Source of the DNA: Tridacna crocea | Taxonomy: Eukaryota > Mollusca > Bivalvia > Cardiida > Cardiidae | Direction: 5' to 3' | NCBI GenBank assembly: GCA_943736015.1 | Contig: OX031065.1 | Location: 44,130,992 to 44,194,991 of the forward strand | DNA length: 64,000 nucleotides | Shown: one piece after another, positions 1 through 10,616 of the stretch | Layout of the letters: every line of letters begins with the position of its first letter | Position numbering within the stretch: the stretch's first letter is position 1 | Position numbers and translations under genes: made by a program | Notes under the pieces: generated by a model | Told to the model about the DNA's origin: nothing | Database searches by the model: none | Seen by the model: only the letters and a program-made list of their open reading frames with translations

Positions 1-470
1 TTACGCATTTGTTTGTCTTTGTATATGAATATACCAAGGACTAGGATGCAGGGTACTAGAAATACAGCACCCGCCATAATGCCTATGATTATTTTTAGGT
101 CATTAATCTCAATATTGTCACATATTTGCCCTACTGCGAGGGAAGAGTTGTAGAGGACCTGTAAACAAATGTGATTGACACTGCTTAGTGATTCCGTTAC
201 AAAATCCATTCTTGTGTTTGAAAAGTGAAGAATGGGTGAACTGTAGAAGACTACCTTATCCGAATTCATCACTTTCACCTGGAAACCGTAAAAACTATCG
301 GTGGAGTTGAAGTCCCACATCAAGCTGATCTCATTCTCCTGTATTTTGGATGTCATTCTCATATAGTTTATTGTTTTACATAACTCTGTGTCCAAACACT
401 GGTAACATGAAACTGTATGGATGCACATGCAGACCATGAGTCTTGGCAAGAATTTGGTTCCCATTTTCAT
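1..470 (-). CDS. N-terminal part of a single-pass membrane protein with FN3-like ectodomain (partial, runs off window)
   Basis: Reading from 470 down to 1 gives 156 codons with no stop; the frame is still open at the window edge. Residues 1-22 look like a signal peptide ending near a Cys-Tyr-Gln-Cys stretch. Residues about 45-118 have the strand pattern of a fibronectin type III domain: an early Leu-Met-Trp strand, a Tyr-Gly-Phe-Gln-Val strand, and a late Cys-Leu-Gln-Val-Leu-Tyr strand. N55 (NST) and N108 (NSS) are glycosylation sequons; cysteines fall at 14, 16, 22, 25, 31, 102 and 117. A hydrophobic segment at about 124-149 followed by YKDKQ is a transmembrane helix with a basic stop-transfer end. 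A 3' splice site (TTTTGCAG before 476) lies just upstream of the ATG, so a 5' UTR exon probably exists further right. FN3 assignment is inference; no family member was recognised, so no function is given. Confidence 0.72.
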   Translation of the reverse strand, partial: MKMGTKFLPRLMVCMCIHTVSCYQCLDTELCKTINYMRMTSKIQENEISLMWDFNSTDSFYGFQVKVMNSDKVVFYSSPILHFSNTRMDFVTESLSSVNHICLQVLYNSSLAVGQICDNIEINDLKIIIGIMAGAVFLVPCILVLGIFIYKDKQMR

Positions 471-659
471 TTTTACCTGCAAAATAGAAGCTAATCTATA
501 ACTACATTCAAACAGAACTGAGCTTAATTATTGGCAGAAAAGTATTGTTAGCTGTGGTATTTGGCAGTGTTAATTACTGGTCACATTTTGTTGTCCAGCA
601 GGGCCCGTATTCACCAACCATTCTTGAGAATATTCTTAATCTTATTCTCCAAGGTTTTC

Positions 660-888
660 TTAACCCATTACCACACAATCCCGACTTTTTACGACCCTGA
701 ACAAGAAGCCTTTTGAAAACACTGGGGGAAAAGGAGAAAATGCTGGTAACCAGCATTTTTTCCTTTCCCCCCAGTGTTTTTTACCGTTCCCAAACCAAAT
801 TTCAATTTTTCAGTCGCCTTTATTTTGTCGACTGCAAATGCCTTCAATTTGGACCAGTCCAAAATTTTCTCATGTGGTAAAGAGTTAA
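660..888 (+). mobile_element. TTAA-MITE family A, type copy
   Basis: Reference description for family A. TTAA at both ends (660-663, 885-888); one end reads CCCATTACCACACAATCCC, the other, on the opposite strand, CTCTTTACC then an ATTTTRGACT-type stretch, so the terminal inverted repeats are about 12 bases. In the middle is a palindrome built from GTGGGAAAAGGAGAAAATGC, a GGTNACC centre, and its complement; here the outer bases have decayed (GGGGG instead of TGTGG). TTAA duplication and a terminus starting CCC or CTC are typical of piggyBac-type elements. No coding capacity. It is inserted inside another palindromic element (see 903-946). Confidence 0.85.
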
Positions 889-902
889 TGTGTAAGTTAC
901 AC

Positions 903-946
903 AACTTCTGATTGGCTAAACCAAATTGTTTAGCCAATCAGAAGTT
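903..946. repeat. Perfect 44-bp palindrome TGATTGGCTAAAC type
   Basis: Two 19-base arms, AACTTCTGATTGGCTAAAC and its complement, around a CAAATT loop. Related palindromes lie at 30557-30628, 61687-61735 and 62696-62742. The flanking AACCATTCTTGAGAATATTC (617-636) and TTCTGGAGAATT (968-979) resemble the flank at 30495-30510, so this is the centre of a MITE into which a family A copy has inserted. Confidence 0.7.
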
Positions 947-1094
947 TTGTTACTTACAAATGTAGAAAATTCTGGAGAATTACTCTAGCTGTCTCATTTA
1001 ATGAAGTTATCTCCCTTTAAAATCTAAAACAAAAGATCATATCAGGCCATACCACCCACACAAAAGTACATCACTGAAGAAATTTTCCTGGGAG

Positions 1095-1280
1095 ATTAGT
1101 TGCCAAAACGAAGAAGTTTTATAGACCCCGAGGAGGGACTCGATTTTAAAACATCACTTGAAAAGGAGAAAATGCTGGTGGCAAGCATTTTCTCCTTTTC
1201 CCACAATGTTTTTCATCCTTCCCAAAGCAAATTTCAGTGTACGAGTGGAGTATATTTTATCAGCTTCAAATATACTAGGA
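1095..1280 (+). mobile_element. Degenerate family A MITE
   Basis: The palindrome core GAAAAGGAGAAAATGCTGG and its partner are kept (1159-1210), but both termini have diverged beyond recognition of TTAA ends. Confidence 0.5.
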
Positions 1281-1339
1281 CGAAAAAGAAACACAGGGTA
1301 CCATACGAGATATTGAACAAGCTTTGAGTCTCTATATGC

Positions 1340-1968
1340 AGTCACTACTTTTTTCACTGAGTAGGGGGTATTTTCAATAAGAAGCCATTTTCTCATTTCC
1401 TTTTGTCCATACTGAAATGAAATTTCGTCAAAATATTCAAAACTGATCAGTGGTAAACATAAAATCATAATTTGGAATTCTCAAATCCTCAATTAAGTTA
1501 TACACCTCTAAACTACCTTGCAAGGTTACCCTTCGTTTCTTTTTTGTCCTAGTATACAAAAAAAAAACAGTAATTATGGGAAAGGTAGCCATTTGAAGTT
1601 GAAATTTCTGTGTCTTGTTTAGGCAATGAGGTCAAGTTTTGATCCAACTCTTTCAAAGATTGTGTGGTTCATTAAGGGATTGAACTCTTTCAAAAGTGAA
1701 GAAAAAATCTATTAATCTGTTAAGAAAAAGCAGCCATTTGATAACTTTTACTTTTGACTTTACAAAAGTCCACTTTTTTTTCACATTTTCTTTGAAATTT
1801 ACTGGGATTGTTTAATACTAGGCATACTATCAAATTTGGCTGGATATCAAATAATTTTTTTTTCAGAAATTGTATGTCATGTTTTTCATTGTTCGTTCAA
1901 TTCACCCACGGCTACTTGTACTGTCATAGTGAGTTCAAGCCCAGTCGTAAGAGCTTCCCCCATTTTTT
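1340..1968. other. No gene or clear repeat seen
   Basis: AT-rich single-copy-looking sequence. Frames are broken and no splice-bounded conserved peptide was recognised. Confidence 0.5.
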
Positions 1969-2236
1969 ATACGCCCGAAGGGTCTTATTATGTTATGGTC
2001 CTGGTTGTCTGTCAGTCCATTTGTCAGCCTGTCCGTCTGTTAGCAATATCTTGTGGGTGCAACTCCTCCTACAGTTTTCATTGGAATAAGTACAAACTGA
2101 ACAACAAAGAATCTCAATGATTTGTAATTGTGCATGTGACTTTCAGAATTTGGATATCTGTAGGCATTTTAGATTTTAACCCATTTCACTGACAAACCTC
2201 TTTGGGTGTATATGCGCCACTTTGCAAAGCTCTTGT
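1969..2236 (+). mobile_element. Helentron-like short element, ATACGCCCGAAGGG family
   Basis: Begins ATACGCCCGAAGGGTC, has a GTCTGTCAGTCC-type tract, and ends with a short hairpin then GCTCTTGTT (about 2227-2236). A diverged second copy lies at 40820-41065 with the same end. It stops 25 bases before the next element. Confidence 0.55.
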
Positions 2237-2260
2237 TGTGTGGTTTTGATGTTTGTTTTT

Positions 2261-5165
2261 AGCTCACCTGAGCACGAAGTGCTCATGGTGAGCTATTGTG
2301 ATCGTGCTGTGTCCGTCGTCCGTCGTGCGTCGTGCGTCGTCCGTCGTCAACTTTTTACCTTGTGTACGCTCTACAGGCCACAGTTTTGGTCGGATACTCG
2401 TGAAAGTTGGTCAGGATGTTTGTCTCGATGATATCTCGGACGAGTTCGAAAATGGGTCATGTGGGGTCAAAAACTAGGTCACTAGGTCAAATCTTAGAAA
2501 AACCTTGTGTACGCTCTACAGGCCGCATTTTGAGTCGGATACTCGTGAAAGTTGGTCAGGATGTTTGTCTCGATGATATCTCGGACGAGTTCGAAAATGG
2601 GTCATGTGGGGTCAAAAACTAGGTCACTAGGTCAAATCTTAGAAAAACCTTGTGTACGCTCTACAGGCCGCATTTTGAGTCGGATACTCGTGAAAGTTGG
2701 TCAGGATGTTTGTCTCGATGATATCTCGGACGAGTTCGAAAATGGGTCATGTGGGGTCAAAAACTAGGTCACTAGGTCAAATCTTAGAAAAACCTGTTGT
2801 AGGCTCTAGAGGCCGCATTTTGAGTCGGATACTCATGAAAGTTGGTCAGGATGTTTGTCTCGATGATATCTCGGACGAGTTCGAAAATGGGTCATGTGGG
2901 GTCAAAAACTAGGTCACTAGGTCAAATCTTAGAAAAACCTGTTGTAGGCTCTAGAGGCCGCATTTTGAGTCGGATACTCATGAAAGTTGGTCAGGATGTT
3001 TGTCTCGATGATATCTCGGACGAGTTCGAAAATGGGTCATGTGGGGTCAAAAACTAGGTCACTAGGTCAAATCTTAGAAAAACCTTGTGTATGCTCTAGA
3101 GGCCGCATTTTCAGTCGGATACTCATGAAAATTGGTCAGGATGTTTGTCTCGATGATATCTCGGACGAGTTCGAAAATGGGTCATGTGGGGTCAAAAACT
3201 AGGTCACTAGGTCATATCTTAGAAAAACCTTGTGTACGCTCTAGAGGCCGCATTTTCAGTCGGATACTCATGAAAGTTGGTCAGGATGTTTGTCTCGATG
3301 ATATCTCGGACGAGTTCGAAAGTGGGTCATGTGGGGTCAAAAACTAGGTCACTAGGTCATATCTTAGAAAAACCTTGTGTACGCTCTAGAGGCCGCATTT
3401 TCAGTCGGATACACATGAAAGTTGGTCAGGATGTTTGTCTCGATGATATCTCGGACGAGTTCGAAAGTGGGTCATGTGGGGTCAAAAACTAGGTCACTAG
3501 GTCAAATCTTAGAAAAACCTTTTGTACGCTCTAGAGGCCGCATTTTCAGTCGGATACTCATGAAAGTTGGTCAGGATGTTTGTCTCGATGATATCTCGGA
3601 CGAGTTCGAAAGTGGGTCATGTGGGGTCAAAAACTAGGTCACTAGGTCAAATCTTAGAAAAACCTTTTGTACGCTCTAGAGGCCGCATTTTCAGTCGGAT
3701 ACTCATGAAAAATGGTCAGGATGTTTGTCTCGATGATATCTCGGACGAGTTTGAAAGTGGGTCACGTGGGGTCAAAAACTAGGTCACCAGGTCAAATCTT
3801 AGAAAAACCTTTTGTACGCTCTAGAGGCCGCATTTTCAGTCGGAAACTCATGAAAAATGGTCAGGATGTTTGTCTGGATGATATCTCGGACGAGTTTGAA
3901 AGTGGGTCACGTGGGGTCAAAAACTAGGTCACTAGGTCAAATCTTAGAAAAACCTTTTGTACGCTCTAGAGGCCACATTTTTAGTTGGATACTCATGAAA
4001 ATTGGTCAGGATGTTTGTCTGGATGATATCTCGGACGAGTTTGAAAATGGGTCACGTGGGGTCAAAAACTAGGTCACCAGGTCAAATCTTAGAAAAACCT
4101 TTTGTACGCTCTAGAGGCCACATTTTCAGTTGGATACTCATGAAAGTTGGTCAGAATGTTTGTCTGGATGATATCTCGGACGAGTTTGAAAATGGGTCAC
4201 GTGGGGTCAAAAACTAGGTCACTAGGTCAAATCTTAGAAAAACCTTTTGTACGCTCTAGAGGCCATATTTTCAGTTGGATACTCATGAAAGTTGGTCAGG
4301 ATGTTTGCCTGGATGATATCTCAGACAAGAACGAAAATGGGTCATGTGGGGTCAAAAACTAGGTCACTAGGTCAAATGTTAGAAAAACCTGTTGTAGGCT
4401 CTAGAGGCCACATTTTCAGTCCGAAACTCTTGTAAGTTGGTCAGAATGTTTGTCTTGATGATATCTCAGACAGGTTTGAAAATGGGTCATTGGGGGTTAA
4501 AAACTAGGTCACCAGGTCAAATCTTAGAAAAACCTTGTATATGCTCTGGATGCTACATTTTCAGTCCAACACTCTTGAAAATTAGTCAGAATGTTTGCCT
4601 TTATAATATCTTGGATGAGTTTGAATATGGGTCATGTTGGGTCAAAAACTGGGTCAATAGGTCAAATGTTATAAACACCTTTTGTATGCTCTGGAGGACA
4701 CATTTTCAGTCTGATACTCCTAAAACTTGTTCATAATATTTGTCCTGGTGATACCTTGAATGAGTTTGAAAATGGGTCATGTGGAGTCAAAAACTAGGTC
4801 AATGGGTCAAATATTAGAAAAACCTTGTGTACACTCCAGAGGCTACATTTTCTGCCTGATACTCTTCAGACTTGGTCAGAATGTTTGTTTTGGTGATGTC
4901 TCAAAAGAGTTTGATAATGGGTATTTGTCGGGTCCAAAACTAGGTCACTTGATGAAATCTTAGAAAAAACTTTTGTACACTGTAGAGGCCACATTTTCAG
5001 TCCAATACTCATGAAACTTGGCCAGAATGTTTGTCTTATTGATATCTCAAAAGTGTTTGATGATGGGTAATGTCTGATAAAAAACTAGGTCACTGGGAAA
5101 CTAGATGGTGCATGTTTGGTCAATAAACTCAGGTGAGCGATTTCAGGGCCATCATGGCCCTCTTG
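2261..5165 (+). mobile_element. Helentron/pearl-like element (AGCTCACC family) with 145-bp tandem repeats
   Basis: Left end AGCTCACCTGAGCAC with an adjoining imperfect hairpin (GAGCACGAAGTGCTC), then a CGTCGTCCGTCGTG tract at 2307-2350. The right end carries the left end in reverse (CAGGTGAGCG, 5130-5139), a GC hairpin AGGGCCATCATGGCCCT and the terminus CTTG. It sits in T-rich flanks with no long target duplication. This is the layout of non-autonomous Helentron derivatives, known in bivalves as pearl elements. No transposase. About 2.9 kb, mostly internal tandem repeats. Confidence 0.75.
2345..5095 (+). repeat. 145-bp tandem array, about 19 units
   Basis: The anchor GGATGTTTGTCTCGATGATA recurs at exact 145-base steps (2413, 2558, 2703, 2848 and so on). 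Units in 2400-3700 are almost identical; from 4290 rightward substitutions and small changes accumulate, so the array is older at its 3' end. The staggered 71-residue frames in it are translations of the repeat, not genes. Confidence 0.92.
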
Positions 5166-5272
5166 TCTTTCATTTTGAATCATGAATTCATATTTTATGC
5201 TAGCAAAAAAGAAAAATCACTGCCAGTAGAGAGATTTCAGGCCTGAAGGGCCCTTTCAGGGCTCTAGCTTTT

Positions 5273-6835
5273 AGCTCACCTGAGCACAACGTGCTCAAGG
5301 GGAGCTTTTACGATCACCCGGTGTCCGTCGTCTGTCAGTGCGTCGTAAACGATTCTTTAAACATCAACTCCTCCTAAACCGCTGGGCGGATTTGAACCAA
5401 ACTTGGCTGGAATGTTCCTTGGGAGGTTCTCTTTAAAAAATGTTCACAGAATTTGATTCCATCAAAAACTCTGGTTGCCATGGCAACGAAATAGAATTTT
5501 TTAGGAAATTCTTTAAAAATCTTCTTCTCTGAAACCGCTGGCCAGATTTTAAAATAATTTCACACAGATGTTCCTAGGGTGACCCTTTTCAAAATGTGTT
5601 CGCGAAATTTTGATCCGTCAAGAAACATGGCTCTGGTGAATGGGGGCGTATTGCTCTATACAGAAATGAAGAAATTCTTAAAAATTCTTCTTCTCTGAAA
5701 CCGCTGGCCAGATTTTAAAATAATTTCACAGAGATGTTCCTTGGGTGAACCTTTTCAAAAATTGTTCGCGAAATTTTGATTCGTCAAGAAACATGGCTCT
5801 GGTGAATGGGGGCTTCTTGCACTATACAGAAATGAAGAAATTCTTAAAAATTCTTCTTCTCTGTAACCGCTGTCAGATTTTAAGATAATTTCACAGAGAT
5901 GTTCCTTGGATGAACCTTTTCAAAAAGTGTTCGCATGGCTCTGGTGAATGGGGGTTTCTTGCACTATACAGAAATGAAGAAATTCTTAAAAATTCTTCTT
6001 CTCAGAAATTGCTGACCAGATTTTAAAATATTTTTACAGAAATGTTCCTTGGATGACCCTTTTCAAAACTTGTTCGCGAAATTTTGATTCATCAAGAAAC
6101 ATGGCTCTGGTGAATGGGGGCTACTTGCGCTATAGAGAAATGAAGAAATTCTTAAAAATTCTTTTTCTGTCGAACGGCTGGTCAGATTTTAAAATAATTT
6201 CACAGAGATGTTCCTTGGGTGACCCTTTTCAAAAATTGTTCGCGAAATTTTGATTCATCAAGAAACATGGCTCTGGTGAATGGGGGCTACTTGCACTATA
6301 GGGCAATGAAGAAATTCTTTAAAATTCTTCTTCTCTAAAACAGCTGGTCAGATTTTGGAATAATTTCACAGAGATATTCCTTGGGTGACCCTTTTCAAAA
6401 AGTGTTTGTGAAAGTTTGATTCGACGAGAAACATTGCTCTGGTGAATGGGGGCTACTTGCACTATATGGAAATGAAGAAATTCTTGAAAATTCTTCTTCT
6501 CTGAAACGGCTGGTCAGATTTGAAAATTGTTTCACTGAAATATTCCTTGAATGGCCTTTTTCAAAATTTGTTCGCGAAATTTTGATAGGTCAAGAAACAT
6601 GGCTCTAGTGAATGGGGGCTACTTGCACTGTACGGAAATTAAGAAACTCCTAAAAATTCTTCTTTTTTGAAACTGCTGGTCAGATTTTGAGAGGACTTTT
6701 ACAGGTGACCTTTTAAAAATTGCTTGGCAAAATAATGATTTTGTTTCCAGTGTTTCAGTACCTTCAAGAAAAAAAAAAGGCTATGGTCCTCTCAAAAATT
6801 CAGGTGAGCGATCCAGGGCCATCTTGGCCCTCTTG
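5273..6835 (+). mobile_element. Helentron/pearl-like element, AGCTCACC family, 165-bp repeats
   Basis: Same ends as the 2261 element (AGCTCACCTGAGCAC; CAGGTGAGCGATCC, AGGGCCATCTTGGCCCT, CTTG) but a different internal repeat of about 165 bases, recognisable by ATGGCTCTGGTGAATGGGGG at 5624, 5790, 5936, 6100 and 6266, with variants further on. Confidence 0.75.
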
Positions 6836-6899
6836 TTTCAAATACATTCCATCTTGGGTGATAAATTTCAATATGTGTGGCGTAGAATGGATCCTTTAC

Positions 6900-7100
6900 C
6901 AATGGAGTTTTTATGACAGAGGTAGATACCCTATGAAACCATTATGATGAAAATTCCAGACACAGCATTTTCTTCTTTCTCCACAGTGTTTTTTACTCTT
7001 TCAAGGAAAAAGCAGATATAGGAACATGTTCAATTTGTCATCTGCAAGTGCTTGAAATTTACCATTTTGTGATGAGACAATGAGGAAATGAATTTGTGTT
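6900..7100 (+). mobile_element. Heavily decayed family A MITE
   Basis: Only AGCATTTTCTTCTTTCTCCACAGTGTTTT-like remnants of one palindrome arm survive (near 6964-6992), in two pieces of under 20 matching bases. Confidence 0.35.
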
Positions 7101-7221
7101 GTTCAGCTGGCAAACTGTTTTAAGGAGCTATTACATGTATTACAATACAAATGAAATTTTTTTACCCCTTATCGGACGAAAACCTTTTGAAAAAATGGTG
7201 GGAAAAGGTGTTGCAGGCTGT

Positions 7222-7434
7222 TTAAGCCTTTAGCAGGTGACAAAATTTTAGCCTTGACGAAACTGAAAGCATTTGCAGACGACAATTTCATTGTGGGTCA
7301 AATGGTGTAATTCTTTTTTGACAGAGTAGAAAACATTGTGGGAAAAGAAGAAAATGCCGGTTACCAGCACAATGTTTTCAAAAGGCTTCTTTTCCAGGAG
7401 TGTCAAAAGTTAACATTGTGTGGTGAAGGGTTAA
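7222..7434 (-). mobile_element. Family A MITE
   Basis: TTAA at 7222-7225 and 7431-7434. The right arm of the palindrome has lost most of its bases (GCCGGTTACCAGC followed straight by ACAATGTTTTC). Confidence 0.7.
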
Positions 7435-9237
7435 CGCCTTCTCACAAAACCCAAACCTGAGGAAGAGTGCTTTGGAAAACTTTGTGGATATGAGAATAAA
7501 TTGTTTGAAAAAAAATTAACCTTTCCTGGCTTTGTTTTCTATCATATGATAGACAGTTTTCACTTTTTGATTTAAATTTTTTTTTTGTCTTCTGCTGATG
7601 CTGATGTTTCTATTTTGGACAAGTTAAGATATTGTTGTTTTTTGATGAGTCAAGCACATGTTTTATTTATAGAAGATTGCTGTTCAACCCTGCTGCTTCT
7701 TTATCATTCTCACTGACTGATTCACAATATGATATTTTTAAAATAGTGCAATGGAAAATCTGCTTATGTAGGTGAAAAAAAGTTGGCTGACTTAATTATC
7801 TAACACTAGTCTAAGGCCTGGCCAGCTGGATTCAATTTTTTTTCAATCCATCTGGTAGAAAAATTTCATTGGTACCAGGTGATAGTACAGCTATATAGAC
7901 GTCAAATTAGGGTGGATGCCAGAAACAAAAGTGGTGCAGATTTTTTTCAGACGACATTTTGTTACCCCACCCACTGAAAATGCATTGAATTAAGCTTATG
8001 TGTACAAACCACAAAATTTCAATATCTGCCAGAGTATATTGATTGCAAATAGTTCTAATTGGCAGTGAAGCGCATAAGTAATGGTAAAATTAAGTAACAG
8101 GAGGAGAAAATATAGATTGGGCGCCTTGGTGTTACCCCACCCACCAAATTTGCATACATTTACTGAAAATCATGAGCAACTTAATATCATTTAAGACCTT
8201 TGGGTTTCAGCTTCTCATAGAAGGGTTTGATAAGAACTAAATGCTTACTATTGTACTAAATTGCTGCATTGTATTTATGTTTTGGTCTTGCTTATCCTTT
8301 ACCCCACCCACTATGAGCTAATATATAGTTATGGCAGATTGTAGGAGACATGATTTTTGAAAATGAAGTTGGATTTTTTTTTGTTTGATAAGGTTTCTTA
8401 TATGTACAAATAGAATGTACTGCACACGGAAAAATGCATATTCCACACTTGAATATTATTTACGGTGATGCAATGCCAGTCATAACACATTGACATGTCC
8501 TTCATGTAACGAAATTGTAAAGTAAAAGAAATCCCATTCTAATTAAGAAAATTAGATATTTTTAGGTCAGATTGCACTTCGAACCATCTGTATAACGCAT
8601 ATTTGTTTTATTTGAATTGAGTATTTTGGAACAAAATTTTGGCACATTATATGTGGAGAAAATCAGTTTTTTGCAACTATTTTAATTCCTTGAAAAAGTT
8701 ATATACATTTAGTAAATAGCTGTTTGTAATGAAAATGAAAATGTAACTGTATTTTCCGTTTTGTTTCCAGAATGTTCTTCATTAAATTAAATGGCGTGGC
8801 TTCATTTTATGAGCAGTTTTTATCATTGTTATAATAAACGACACATGTGTTACAGCAATGACACAAAATGTTACAGTGCAGACACATACAAGTGTTAATA
8901 ACAAAGTTTTGTACGTAGTGCCTTTATTTGAGAAAAAAGTAAACTAAACAATTATTGAATAGTTATACATGAAATGAAGAAAAGTTATTTGCACCAAAAT
9001 ACTGTCTTGTTGACTAGTTAAGATTTGTTATGTAGGAAATAAATCCGTTACATCATGACATTTCAAAATAAAACAGAAAAACACCCACATCCACACCCCA
9101 CACACACAAATATATACACACACACAAAGCAGCTGTACTGTCAATGCAGCAAACAAAGAAGCTGATGATTGATCACACGTCACAATTACGCTCAATGAAC
9201 TGCGCATTTGTTTACTTTAAGTCATCAAGAGGTATTT

Positions 9238-10616
9238 AGCTCCACTGGTTGAAGGCAAGCGCGCTTATGTCATAGCCCGGTGTCCGTTGTGCGTCTGTCC
9301 ATGCGTGCATTAACTTATATTTCAAACATCTTCTCTGACACTACCCATCCAATTTTGATGAAACTTAACAGAAATGATCCTGCCGTGGCCTTCTTTAGAA
9401 TTTCTTGAAAGAATTTGATTCCTTTAAAAACCCTGGTTGCCATGGCAACAAAACTGAAAAATATTGAAAACCTTCGAAAATCCTCTTATCCGAAACCATA
9501 AGGCCGAGGGCTACCAAACTTGGCATGTAGTTTTATGTAGCGAACCTCTACAGTGTTCCTTCAAATAATAGCTATGGGGTCAAAATTGACCCCTGGGGGG
9601 GGTCACAAGTTATATATGGGGTTATATAGGTAAAATTTTAAAATTCTTCTGATCCCTAGCCATAGAGCCTTGGTTGGTTGGTTAATTGGTTGGTTGCATT
9701 GGGGTTTAACACTACTTCAACAGCTAAGGTCATATCATGGGGGTCGGTAACGCACATGCGTTTCCTGGTTTTCTCACACCAGTACTAAGCTTTCTTTCCA
9801 TAGCCACTGACTATTTTTCTCACATGCCTCAGCAGACGAGAGGGGAAAATACGTCGGAAAGAAAGTTCACCTCAACCGGGTATCGAACTCACAACCATCA
9901 GGTCATGTTTCCGACACGATCACCACTGAGCCACCAGGGCGGGCCATAGGGCCTTGGGCCACCAAATTTGGCATGTATCTTTATCAAGTGGGCGTAAACC
10001 AAGGATACCCAACTTATAGCCCTGGGGTCAAATTTGGCACGGCCCCGGGGGTCACAATTTTTATATTGGCTTATATTGGGAAAACCCCTACTTGTACATA
10101 ACCACAAAGCCTTGGACTACCAAATGTTGCATGTAGCTTTATATAGTGGGCCTCTACCAGAAGGGCCTAAATTATAGCCTTGGGGTTAAGTTTGTCCCCA
10201 CACCAGTGGTCACAAGTTTTACCTGGGCTTTTGTGGTGAAAACTTTTTTAGTGATCTTTTTACGAACCATAGTAAGACCTAAGGCTACCAAATTTAGCCC
10301 TGTTTCATGGGTCTCATGTTTTACATGGCATTTATTTTAGGAAACTTTGAAAACCTTCTGGTATACCACACATCCTATATTATGTAATATGGAAGTTTAT
10401 CTTACGGACCTCCACCAAGTTTCAAGTAATTATAGCTTTGTGGTAAAAAAAGGCATTGCCCAGGGGTCAAGGGGTCATAACATTCTCGTAGAACTTCATA
10501 GAAAAAAAATGTATGCCTTCAAGTTTAAAACCAATTGGCCAGAGTTGTAATATTTGGCTTGTAGTGTTTTCACTTATTAACTAGTGGAGCGATACAGGGC
10601 CATCATGGCCTTCTTG
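9238..10616 (+). mobile_element. Helentron-like element, AGCTCCACTGG family
   Basis: Left end AGCTCCACTGGTT with a following AAGCGCGCTT hairpin and a GTCCGTTGTGCGTCTGTCC tract; right end has CTAGTGGAGCGATAC (left end reversed), the hairpin AGGGCCATCATGGCC and TTCTTG. The same layout as the AGCTCACC family but different sequence. A SINE is inserted at 9674-9943. Confidence 0.7.
9674..9943 (-). mobile_element. tRNA-derived SINE with 14-bp target duplication
   Basis: On the - strand it starts with a tRNA-like head: box A near GTGGCTCAGTGGTGA and box B GAGTTCGATACCC, followed by a body and a tail GTTAAACCCCAATG plus AACC repeats. CCATAGAGCCTTGG (9660-9673) and CCATAGGGCCTTGG (9944-9957) match at 13 of 14 bases and are the target-site duplication. 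Confidence 0.82.

Noticed and set aside
2407..4963. A ladder of overlapping 71-residue ORFs
   Set aside because: They step by exactly 145 bases in a tandem repeat; each is the same repeat translated in successive frames.
2345..5095. CRISPR-like regular array
   Set aside because: The repeat is continuous with no unique spacers, and the host is a eukaryote.
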